NCBI GenBank assembly: GCA_018825965.1
Contig: JAHKAA010000038.1
Span: 62,001-126,000, forward strand
DNA length: 64,000 nt
Direction of reading: 5' to 3'
Source of the DNA: Gammaproteobacteria bacterium
GTDB taxonomy: Bacteria > Pseudomonadota > Gammaproteobacteria > Enterobacterales > Alteromonadaceae
Under the pieces are notes generated by a model. The model was given only the letters and a program-made list of their open reading frames with translations. It made no database searches and had not been told where the DNA came from. How positions within the stretch are numbered: position 1 is the stretch's first letter; each line of letters starts with the position of its first letter. The position numbers and the translations under genes were made by a program. Positions 56,580-64,000 of the stretch are shown piece by piece.

Positions 56580-57319
56580 CGCTGCTCCTCTGTTGCTTTT
56601 ATTGCGACCATAGAGCAAAAGTTAAAACACTGAAACCACAGACTGATATGTTCAAAGCCTGCTCCAGACAACCGTGCTTTATGTTCAGCCAGACTGTCAG
56701 GGCGCATTACGTTTTCAAGGGCTGTGCGTTTTTGGCTGATTTCCAGCTCGCTGTAGCCATTGGCGCGTTTAAAGTCGTGGTGTAAATCAATCAGCAGCTC
56801 GTGAGTTGTTGTATCTGGTTCGATAATTTTTTCCGACAACACAAAAATACCACCTGGATTGAGCGCCTGATAAATGCGCTCAATCAGGCGTGCTCTGTCT
56901 TCTTTAGCCAAAAACTGCAGCGTGAAATTACTCACTATAACAGCAGCGTTTTCCATAGGTACATTGCGGATATCTGCCAATAACACAGTAGCTGGTACAT
57001 CAGAGCGAAATGCCTGTAAATGACTGGTGCAGCGTTCGACCATAGCAGCGCTGTTATCCACGCCTATTAATTGACAACCTGGTTCAGTGATCTGGCGGCG
57101 CATAGCTAAGCTTGCTGCACCTAACGAACAACCTAAGTCGTAATAGTTGCTGTTGGCTTGCTGAAAACGTTGGGTCAGTTTGCCTATGGTCTGAATAATA
57201 GTTTGATAACCAGGCACAGAGCGCTGGATCATGTCAGGAAAGACATCAACCACCGCAGAGTCAAAACAAAAATCCTGGATATGGCCCAGAGGGTCGGCGT
57301 ATATATGATCTTTTTGCAT
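56576..57319 (-). CDS. cmoA: carboxy-SAM synthase
   Basis: 247 residues, identical in length to Escherichia coli CmoA. Makes carboxy-SAM from SAM and prephenate for Cmo[17 protein letters not shown] (SAM site), [14 protein letters not shown], and [16 protein letters not shown]. Translationally coupled to cmoB. Confidence 0.96.
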   Translation of the reverse strand: MQKDHIYADPLGHIQDFCFDSAVVDVFPDMIQRSVPGYQTIIQTIGKLTQRFQQANSNYYDLGCSLGAASLAMRRQITEPGCQLIGVDNSAAMVERCTSHLQAFRSDVPATVLLADIRNVPMENAAVIVSNFTLQFLAKEDRARLIERIYQALNPGGIFVLSEKIIEPDTTTHELLIDLHHDFKRANGYSELEISQKRTALENVMRPDSLAEHKARLSGAGFEHISLWFQCFNFCSMVAIKATEEQR

Positions 57320-57382
57320 CAATGGAATAACTTCATACCTGTAATTGGCGGCTAGTTTAACGTATTTTGGCTTTGGGCGAAA

Positions 57383-58222
57383 TCAAAGCAGACTAAGCTG
57401 GCTTTGGTGTTCAGGCCAGGGCGCCAGCAATGGATGATCGATACCTAAATCCAATACAAACTGCCGCGCTAACTGCGGAGCAGTTAAATTATCCGGACTG
57501 TGAAAAAAACAAAAAGGCGTTTTACCTTGATCCAGCCATTGCCGGACTTTTCCGAGCCAGGGTTGATAATAATGCTGATTGATAGCCATATCGTCAGTGC
57601 CAACAAAACGCAGCATAGGCTGTTTCGTCAAAGCCACAGCGTGCACTGGTAAATAAGGCTTTTTTCGCTGTGCATCAAGTAATGCTGCAGTAGTAGCTGG
57701 CACTGAAAATAAAGCTCTGCTGTCAAAAATCACCCGCTCAGCATCAAAGTCACGCAATAAACGGTTCAAGGTAATTTCATGTTCTGCTTTATCAAAAAAC
57801 ACCGGATGGCGCACTTCTACGGCTACAGAAAAGGATGAACATAAGGGAGTGAGCATTTGTTTGAGCCAGCTTAAGTGCTTTGGCGAAAAATAGGCCGGCA
57901 GCTGTAAATGGACCATTGCTAATTTGTCCGCTAATGGCGTTATCAGATCAAGCCAAAGTTGTAACTCGGCATGCTGGAACTGTTGAAACTGATGACTTAA
58001 CCGCTTAGGAACTTTTAAGGTAAATCGGAAGCCATCGCTACTTTGTTCCTTCCAGCGTATGACGGTCTGGGGGGAAGGATCAGCATAAAAGCTGGTGTTG
58101 CCCTCTACAGAATTGAAATACCGACTATAGTTAGCAAGAAAGTCTGACGGATCCAGCTTGCTGTTAAATATCAGGTTTTTCCACTGGGGGTTCGCCCAGA
58201 CCGGGCAGCCAAGATAAAGCAT
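57383..58222 (-). CDS. DUF72 family protein
   Basis: 279 residues. TIM-barrel-like DUF72 (YecE) fold: LYLGCPVWANPQWKN, then FNSVEGNTSFYADPSPQTVIRWKEQSSDGFRFTLKVPKRLSH, and AVEVRHPVFFDK. A C-terminal RFVGTDD and FFHSPDNLTAPQLA close the family pattern. Function unknown; it resembles endonuclease IV-type barrels. Upstream of cmoAB on the same strand, as in Escherichia coli (yecE-adjacent cmoAB). Confidence 0.9.
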   Translation of the reverse strand: MLYLGCPVWANPQWKNLIFNSKLDPSDFLANYSRYFNSVEGNTSFYADPSPQTVIRWKEQSSDGFRFTLKVPKRLSHQFQQFQHAELQLWLDLITPLADKLAMVHLQLPAYFSPKHLSWLKQMLTPLCSSFSVAVEVRHPVFFDKAEHEITLNRLLRDFDAERVIFDSRALFSVPATTAALLDAQRKKPYLPVHAVALTKQPMLRFVGTDDMAINQHYYQPWLGKVRQWLDQGKTPFCFFHSPDNLTAPQLARQFVLDLGIDHPLLAPWPEHQSQLSLL

Positions 58223-58317
58223 CTGCGATTTCCGTGGTAAGAAGTTTCAGAAAGATTGAGACGCGCATTATCGCTGCATTCGGGCTGTTAAACCAAGGTG
58301 AAAATTCTATCTTCCAC

Positions 58318-61137
58318 ATGATGAAAAAGTTGCTGTTGCTGTTTGTGTTACTTATGGGCTGTACTTTGCAGGCGCAAGACTCTGCAGCTGTCAGTTCACT
58401 TCCTGCTTCGCTGAAAATAGGCATCTCCAGCGACACTTATCCCTATATGTTTGTTGATGAGCAAGGCCAGCCAGCGGGTTTAGTGGTGGATTACTGGCGG
58501 GAAATCGCAAGACAGCAGGGCATTAAAACAGAATTTGTTGCTGCTGACTGGGCCGATACGTTAAGTATGCTGAGCACTGGTGTCATTGATTTACACGGTG
58601 GTCTGGGGCGAACTGCACAAAGAGAGCAGGCTTATTTATTAGGCCAAAGTTACCTGGATATTTTCAGCAATGTCTTTGTGCACCGGGACCTGGCCGGAGT
58701 TCATAACTTAACTGATTTAAGGCCTCATCTGGTGGGCGTGGTTGAGCGCTCCACTCACATTGACAGCCTGACCCAACAACAACCCGATCTGGTACTTAAA
58801 CATTACGGCTCAGTGTCTCAAATGTACGACTCTGCGTTAAGGGGCGAAATAAAAGCTTTTACCGGCCTTGATCGATTACCACCCCGTTATGACAGCTACA
58901 AAGAGCTGATGGCATTTTATCCTGTCTATAAAAAAGTTCCGGTGCGAAAGATAGAGCTGACGTTTGCGGTCGGACAAAATCAAGCGCTCTTGTTGCAACA
59001 GTTAAATGCTGCGGCTGATGCTGTAGATATGGCGTTCAGAGATCAATTGGAACGGAAATGGCTCGGTGTGGATACAGACCCTGATACCTTGTTAGTAGGC
59101 GTCTCTATTGGTAACCAGCCTTTTATGCATGTCAGTTCTATAGGGGATGTACAAGGGGTTTTTGTTGATTTATGGCGGTTGTGGTCGGAAAAAACCGGCG
59201 TTGCTATCAGCTTTGTACCCAATCAGTCGGAAGATTCTCTGGCTTATTTGCGTAAAGGCCGTATTGATGTGCAAATGGCTCAGGTTGAAAATGCGGAAAA
59301 ATTCACAGGGCTGAAACCTGCTTACCATTTATACAATATTTACTCCTCTTTGTTTTACAGCAGTAGCTCTGATTTGACTGATCCAGAGCAACTCAAAGGG
59401 GCCACATTCGGCTTGTTGCATACAGCCAACCTGGGTCCGCAGTTGCAACAACAGTTTCCGGATGCAAAATTGAAAGTTTTTGATACCGTCGATCAGATGA
59501 TTGAAGCTGTGTTAAAAAATCAGTTAACCGGCTTTTTAGCCTCTGATGTCATAGTTCGCGGGCGTCTGTTACAAAACAGCAGTCAGGGCAGCCTTAAAGT
59601 CTTTCCGGGAATTCGTTATGGATCTGCAGTCTACTCTCTGATCCGCACCGACGATGAGGAGTTGTATAAAAAGATCCAACAAGGTTTTTCACAAATCAGT
59701 CTGGATGAAATGGTTGAGATCGAAAGTCGCTGGCTGGACAAAAAAGCAGGGGGCTATTTTCAGGCGTTTCGTGACAAAGTGCCTTTAACTGCAGCTGAGC
59801 GACAGTGGTTAAACCAGCATCAGCAAATCAAAGTTGGCGTGATGAGCAACTGGCGTCCGGTGGAATTTGTGGATGAAAAAGGCGAAGTTGTGGGCATTAC
59901 AGCTGATTTGCTGAAATTGCTGAATCAACGCCTTGGTGTGCATTTTGTGCCGCAGCCCTACAGCAACTGGGAGCTGTTACTGTCAGATTTTAAAGACGGA
60001 AAGTTGCATATGGTGGCCAACATTTCAGATTTACCAGAGCGGCGCAACTACAGTGCATTCAGCATGGATTACTGGACTTTGCAATGGATATTGATAGGGA
60101 AACACGATGCCAGATTTGACAACAAAGTGGCAGATATGGAAGGAAAACGTATCGCGGTCATGCGTGACTACCAATATGCAAAGCAGCTGAAAAAGGAGTT
60201 TAAACAGCATCAGATTATCGCTGTGGATAGCTTAGATGAAGGTCTGGAGATGGTCGTTTCAGGGCAGGCCGATTTTGCACTGGATACTGTGGTGGCTTCA
60301 GGCATTGCCATGCGGGATCCCCGCTATGTTAATTTAAGGGCTTATGTACCAACAGATCTGGCTATTTACCCTTCTTATTTTGGTGTGCATAAAGATTTTC
60401 CTGAACTTCTGCTGATCCTGAATAAAGGCATAAAAACAATCAACGATGCAGACAGAAAGAGCCTCCAGGACAAATGGCTGCATCTGGAAATCAAACAGGG
60501 GTTGGATCAAAGCCGGGTGATCCGGCTTGTGCTGCAAATCGCCGCTGTGTCACTGCTGGTTATTGTTGGTTTTTTAATCTGGAATTTCTCCTTGCGCCGT
60601 GAAGTGAGTTTACGCCGTAAAATCGAAGAAAAAATGCGTTTTATGGCAGGTCACGATGATTTAACTCAACTGCCCAATCGCAGTCTGCTGATTGAACGTC
60701 TGCAGACAGCATTGCATCAGCATGCCCGCCATAACGAAATGCTGGCGCTGATGTTTATTGATCTGGATGGTTTTAAGCTGGTGAATGATCAGTATGGTCA
60801 TGATGTGGGCGATGAGATGCTGGTGAAGTTGTCTGCGCTTTTGAGTCATTGTGTCCGGAAAACTGATACTGTGGCTCGTTTTGGTGGCGATGAGTTTGTG
60901 ATTTTATTAACAGGTCTGGTTGATAAAGATGATGCGGCTATAGTGGCAGAAAAAATATTACTTTATCTGCAGGAACCACTGGCTTTGTCGGTGTGCCAGG
61001 CCAGCGTAGGTGCCAGTATTGGCATAGCTATTTACCCGCATGACGGCACAGATGCAGCCACTTTATTAAAGTCAGCCGACAAGCTGATGTATCAGGTCAA
61101 ACAGCAAGGCAAAAGCCAATATAGGTTTAGCCGCTAA
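58318..61137 (+). CDS. diguanylate cyclase with three periplasmic solute-binding domains
   Basis: 939 residues. Signal peptide with a possible lipobox (LLMGC). Three consecutive family 3 solute-binding-like domains: about 25-260 (LKIGISSDTYPYMFVDEQGQPAGLVVDYW), about 262-475 (LLVGVSIGNQPFMHVSSIGDVQGVFVDLW) and about 505-725 (IKVGVMSNWRPVEFVDEKGEVVGITADLL). A transmembrane helix (about 737-757) leads to a GGDEF domain (about 775-935) with active site RFGGDEFVILL and DIDGFK-like DLDGFKLVNDQYGHDVGD. No I-site RxxD directly before GGDEF is obvious (CVRKTDTVA has RKTD). A sensor of small solutes that makes cyclic di-GMP. No EAL domain. Confidence 0.9.
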   Translation: MMKKLLLLFVLLMGCTLQAQDSAAVSSLPASLKIGISSDTYPYMFVDEQGQPAGLVVDYWREIARQQGIKTEFVAADWADTLSMLSTGVIDLHGGLGRTAQREQAYLLGQSYLDIFSNVFVHRDLAGVHNLTDLRPHLVGVVERSTHIDSLTQQQPDLVLKHYGSVSQMYDSALRGEIKAFTGLDRLPPRYDSYKELMAFYPVYKKVPVRKIELTFAVGQNQALLLQQLNAAADAVDMAFRDQLERKWLGVDTDPDTLLVGVSIGNQPFMHVSSIGDVQGVFVDLWRLWSEKTGVAISFVPNQSEDSLAYLRKGRIDVQMAQVENAEKFTGLKPAYHLYNIYSSLFYSSSSDLTDPEQLKGATFGLLHTANLGPQLQQQFPDAKLKVFDTVDQMIEAVLKNQLTGFLASDVIVRGRLLQNSSQGSLKVFPGIRYGSAVYSLIRTDDEELYKKIQQGFSQISLDEMVEIESRWLDKKAGGYFQAFRDKVPLTAAERQWLNQHQQIKVGVMSNWRPVEFVDEKGEVVGITADLLKLLNQRLGVHFVPQPYSNWELLLSDFKDGKLHMVANISDLPERRNYSAFSMDYWTLQWILIGKHDARFDNKVADMEGKRIAVMRDYQYAKQLKKEFKQHQIIAVDSLDEGLEMVVSGQADFALDTVVASGIAMRDPRYVNLRAYVPTDLAIYPSYFGVHKDFPELLLILNKGIKTINDADRKSLQDKWLHLEIKQGLDQSRVIRLVLQIAAVSLLVIVGFLIWNFSLRREVSLRRKIEEKMRFMAGHDDLTQLPNRSLLIERLQTALHQHARHNEMLALMFIDLDGFKLVNDQYGHDVGDEMLVKLSALLSHCVRKTDTVARFGGDEFVILLTGLVDKDDAAIVAEKILLYLQEPLALSVCQASVGASIGIAIYPHDGTDAATLLKSADKLMYQVKQQGKSQYRFSR

Positions 61138-61211
61138 TCCTCGTTTTGCGGTTAAAGCACTGCTCAGACGAACAAAATTCAATTTCCAAACCTCAACAGG
61201 CCTTAAGAGCA

Positions 61212-61239
61212 GTGACATTAAGCGTCTTTTCTATATAAT
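61212..61239 (+). promoter_or_regulatory. sigma-70 promoter of aspS
   Basis: GTGACA (61212-61217), 16-base spacer, perfect TATAAT (61234-61239), 50 bases before the aspS start. Confidence 0.75.
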
Positions 61240-61289
61240 TAGCGCTCATTTTCGCAGGCAGATTAAAGTTCGACTGAAAGGATAAGTTA

Positions 61290-63065
61290 ATGCGTAGCCA
61301 TTATTGCGGTTCATTAAAGGCAGAAAACATAGGTCAACAGGTTTCATTATGTGGTTGGGTAAACCGTCGTCGTGATTTAGGTGGTTTGATTTTTATTGAC
61401 TTACGCGACCGCGAAGGCCTGGTTCAGGTATTTTTTGATCCGGATTTAACCGACTTATTCTCTCAGGCTGCTGATTTACGCAACGAATTTTGTGTGCAAT
61501 TAACAGGCGAAGTGCGTGCCCGTCCAGAGTCCCAGGTCAATAGCGAAATGGCCACAGGTGAAGTGGAAGTTTATGCCTCCAGCCTGACTATTCTGAATAA
61601 ATCAGCCCCTTTGCCGTTGGATTCAAATCAGAATAACAGCGAAGAGCAGCGCTTAAAGTATCGTTATATTGATTTACGTCGTCCTCTGATGAGTGATCGT
61701 TTAAAGTTTCGCGCTAAAGTGACCAGCTTTGTGCGTAACTTTATGGATAGTAACGGCTTTTTAGATGTTGAAACGCCAATTCTGACCAAAGCGACGCCTG
61801 AAGGTGCCCGTGACTATTTAGTGCCAAGCCGCACGCACAAAGGTCAGTTTTTTGCTTTGCCACAATCACCTCAGCTGTTTAAACAATTGCTGATGATGGC
61901 GGGGTTAGACCGTTATTACCAAATCGTGAAATGTTTCCGTGACGAAGATTTACGGGCTGACCGCCAGCCGGAATTTACCCAGATTGATATTGAAACTTCG
62001 TTCATGACGTCTGAACAAGTGATGGAAGTGACAGAACAAATGGTTCACCAGATGTTCCTCGAACTTTTGAATGTCGATTTAGGCACAATGCCTCGTATGA
62101 CGTACAACGAAGCCATGCGTTTATATGGTTCAGACAAACCGGACCTGCGTAACCCTATGCAGTTTGTTGACGTGGCTGACTTATTAAAAGAGGTAGAGTT
62201 TAAAGTATTCTCAGGCCCTGCGAACGATAAAAAAGGTCGTGTTGTTGCGCTAAAAGTACCAGGTGCTGCTGAAAAAGTATCCCGTAAAGACATCGACAAC
62301 TACACAGCTTTTGTCGGCATTTATGGTGCTAAAGGTCTGGCCTGGTTAAAAGTGAACGATATCAATGCGGGCGCTGAGGGGATTCAGTCGCCTGTAGCTA
62401 AATTTTTAACGCCTGAAATTATCAGCGAAATTTTAAGCCGTACCCAAGCTACAACGGGCGACCTGATTTTCTTCGGTGCAGACAGCTACAAAGTGGTCTG
62501 TGAAGCTATGGGGGCCTTGCGTCTGAAGTTAGGTGAAGACTTGGGTTTAACAGTACAAGGCTGGAAGCCGCTATGGGTTGTTGATTTCCCAATGTTTGAA
62601 GAAAACGATGACGGCAGTTTTTCTGCTGTACACCATCCTTTTACCTCACCTTTGGACACGGCAGAGTTTTTGGCGACCGAAATGGACAAACTGGATCACC
62701 GTGCGCTGTTATCCAACGCCTACGATATGGTGCTCAACGGGACCGAGTTAGGTGGTGGTTCTGTACGTATTCACACGCCGGATGTACAAGCCAAAGTGTT
62801 CCAGTTGCTGGGTATTAGCGATGAAGAAGCCGCTGAGAAGTTTGGTTTCTTATTAGAAGCTTTACGTTATGGCGCGCCTCCACATGCAGGTTTAGCTTTT
62901 GGTTTAGACCGTCTGGTGATGTTAATGACAGGAGCTACTTCAATTCGTGATGTAATGGCCTTTCCAAAAACGGCCACTGCTGCTTGTCCATTGACTGACG
63001 CACCAGGTGAAGCCAATCCTGCTCAACTGGCAGAACTGGGTATTCAGGTGGTGAAAAAACAGTAA
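61290..63065 (+). CDS. aspS: aspartyl-tRNA synthetase
   Basis: 591 residues. Class IIb synthetase with N-terminal anticodon-binding OB fold ([41 protein letters not shown]), motif 2 [18 protein letters not shown], bacterial GAD insertion (about 300-410), and motif 3 [20 protein letters not shown] precedes the ATG. Likely single-gene or joined to yebC through a weak read-through, since a strong terminator follows. Confidence 0.98.
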   Translation: MRSHYCGSLKAENIGQQVSLCGWVNRRRDLGGLIFIDLRDREGLVQVFFDPDLTDLFSQAADLRNEFCVQLTGEVRARPESQVNSEMATGEVEVYASSLTILNKSAPLPLDSNQNNSEEQRLKYRYIDLRRPLMSDRLKFRAKVTSFVRNFMDSNGFLDVETPILTKATPEGARDYLVPSRTHKGQFFALPQSPQLFKQLLMMAGLDRYYQIVKCFRDEDLRADRQPEFTQIDIETSFMTSEQVMEVTEQMVHQMFLELLNVDLGTMPRMTYNEAMRLYGSDKPDLRNPMQFVDVADLLKEVEFKVFSGPANDKKGRVVALKVPGAAEKVSRKDIDNYTAFVGIYGAKGLAWLKVNDINAGAEGIQSPVAKFLTPEIISEILSRTQATTGDLIFFGADSYKVVCEAMGALRLKLGEDLGLTVQGWKPLWVVDFPMFEENDDGSFSAVHHPFTSPLDTAEFLATEMDKLDHRALLSNAYDMVLNGTELGGGSVRIHTPDVQAKVFQLLGISDEEAAEKFGFLLEALRYGAPPHAGLAFGLDRLVMLMTGATSIRDVMAFPKTATAACPLTDAPGEANPAQLAELGIQVVKKQ

Positions 63066-63128
63066 GAATTCTGCTTCACACAACCGAAGCAATGTCGTTC
63101 TGATGTTTTAATGCTATTTAACTATCTG

Positions 63129-63154
63129 GAAGCGGCTTTAGCCGCTTCTTTTTT
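63129..63154 (+). terminator. Rho-independent terminator after aspS
   Basis: GAAGCGGC / GCCGCTTC with loop TTTA and six T residues, just before the yebC ribosome-binding site. Confidence 0.92.
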
Positions 63155-63168
63155 CATGGAGTATGCAC

Positions 63169-63909
63169 ATGGCTGGTCATAGTAAATGGGCTAACATGAA
63201 GCACCGCAAGGCTCGTCAGGATGCCAAGCGGGTCAAGATTTTCACCAAACTTATTCGTGAGCTGACCGTCTCAGCCCGTATCAGCGCTGATGTGGATGCT
63301 AATCCACGCTTACGCACTGCTGTTGCTAAAGCGCTTTTAAATAATATGACCCGTGATGCAATAGACAGGGCTATTAAACGGGGCGCAGGTGAGCAGGATG
63401 GCAGCAATTATGAAGAGCTGGTGTACGAGGGGTATGGTCCTTGTGGTGTGGCTATAGTGGTCGAAACTTTGACCGATAACCATAAACGTACAGTGGCTGA
63501 CGTGCGTAGTGCTTTTACCAAATACGGCAATATGGGCACTGCAGGTTCGGTCAGCTACTTATTCAGTAAAAAAGGCATGATCTCCTTTGCGCCTGGTTTA
63601 TCTGAAGATCAAGTGCTGGATGTCGCTTTAGAGGCTGGCGCTGAAGATGTGCTCAGTCATGAGGATGGCAGCATTGAAGTGATCACCAGCCCGGATAGTT
63701 TTAACGATGTAAGGGATGCATTAGAAGTTGCCAAACTGGTAGCAGATCATGCTGAAATTACTATGGTGCCTTCCGTCAAAGCTGAAATAGATGCGGAACA
63801 TGTAGTGAAGTTTTTTAAACTGATCGACATGCTGGAAGATTTCGACGATGTACAAAACGTTTACCACAATGCAGAGATTGCGGATGACGTGATGGCGTTA
63901 GTGCCTTAA
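63169..63909 (+). CDS. yebC: YebC-family regulatory protein
   Basis: 246 residues. Three-domain YebC/PmpR fold: [28 protein letters not shown] at the start and [29 protein letters not shown] in the middle. Family members act as transcription factors or as ribosome-associated factors for polyproline stalls. ATG 63169 has GGAG seven bases upstream; another ATG lies two codons before. Its stop overlaps the ruvC start. Confidence 0.96.
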   Translation: MAGHSKWANMKHRKARQDAKRVKIFTKLIRELTVSARISADVDANPRLRTAVAKALLNNMTRDAIDRAIKRGAGEQDGSNYEELVYEGYGPCGVAIVVETLTDNHKRTVADVRSAFTKYGNMGTAGSVSYLFSKKGMISFAPGLSEDQVLDVALEAGAEDVLSHEDGSIEVITSPDSFNDVRDALEVAKLVADHAEITMVPSVKAEIDAEHVVKFFKLIDMLEDFDDVQNVYHNAEIADDVMALVP

Positions 63910-64000
63910 TGGCTGTCATCCTTGGTATTGACCCCGGCAGCCGTTTAACAGGCTACGGGGTGGTGCGCCAGACAGGGCAGAAATTTGAATACATTGCCAG
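63909..64000 (+). CDS. ruvC: Holliday-junction resolvase RuvC (5' part)
   Basis: Only the first 30 codons are in the window. [19 protein letters not shown] has the first catalytic Asp of the RNase H-like resolvase. Its ATG shares one base with the yebC stop (TAATG), as in the usual yebC-ruvC-ruvA-ruvB operon. Confidence 0.93.
   Translation, partial: MAVILGIDPGSRLTGYGVVRQTGQKFEYIA

Overview
The window is chromosomal DNA of a gammaproteobacterium. Gene order and content (apt-dnaX-ybaB-recR-htpG-adk-hemH; pdxB-asd-fimV-truA-accD-folC-dedD-cvpA-purF; lpxH-ppiB-cysS-folD; aspS-yebC-ruvC; motY next to rnt) point to the Alteromonadales/Rheinheimera-Shewanella side of the class; that placement is inferred from gene content. 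The window is dense core genome. I see no insertion sequence, prophage or CRISPR array. Intergenic gaps are short and many hold a clear Rho-independent terminator.

Layout. 0.1-3.4 kb: a methyltransferase, then a three-gene cluster that matches the recently recognised HvfABC (oxazolin) copper-binding RiPP systems: a secreted precursor with three EAKCG-EGKCG doublets, a DUF692/MNIO modifying enzyme and its DUF2063 partner. 3.5-9.5 kb: apt-dnaX-ybaB-recR-htpG; dnaX keeps a programmed -1 frameshift signal. 9.6-11.7 kb: DoxX membrane protein, ECF sigma factor and probable anti-sigma factor, translationally coupled; in related organisms such genes accompany MNIO/RiPP operons, so this may be the detached other half of the hvf cluster. 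12.1-15 kb: adk, hemH, MAPEG protein, hydrolase. 14.9-16.2 kb: small heat-shock protein and an exported thiol peroxidase (minus strand). 16.3-18.3 kb: a response-regulator/CheX-like protein and a diguanylate cyclase. 18.4-23.1 kb: spoVR-yeaH-yeaG stress operon (minus strand). 23.4-24.5 kb: sodB and grxD divergent around a strong IscR-like site. 24.6-30.5 kb: rnt, motY, two phosphorelay proteins, mnmC, fabB with a FabR-like operator. 30.6-42.1 kb: the pdxB-to-purF block, including a 1,013-residue FimV. 42.2-47.5 kb: Yip1-family protein, miaE, lpxH, ppiB, cysS, folD. 47.7-48.1 kb: tRNA operon Pro-Arg-His-Pro with two identical tRNA-Pro genes. 48.3-54.1 kb: fadE, a YafJ-type amidotransferase, DUF3108 protein, purN, purM. 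54.3-58.2 kb: small unknown protein, LysR regulator, cmoB, cmoA, DUF72 protein. 58.3-61.1 kb: a diguanylate cyclase with three periplasmic solute-binding domains. 61.3-64 kb: aspS, yebC, and the start of ruvC, cut by the window edge.

Themes. Protein quality control and stress (htpG and hsp20 with sigma-32-like promoters, yeaGH-spoVR, tpx, sodB), metal handling (hvfABC, IscR-type site), tRNA modification (mnmC, miaE, cmoAB) and cyclic-di-GMP/phosphorelay signalling are all represented. The most novel system is the hvfABC RiPP cluster with the separate DoxX-sigma-anti-sigma locus.
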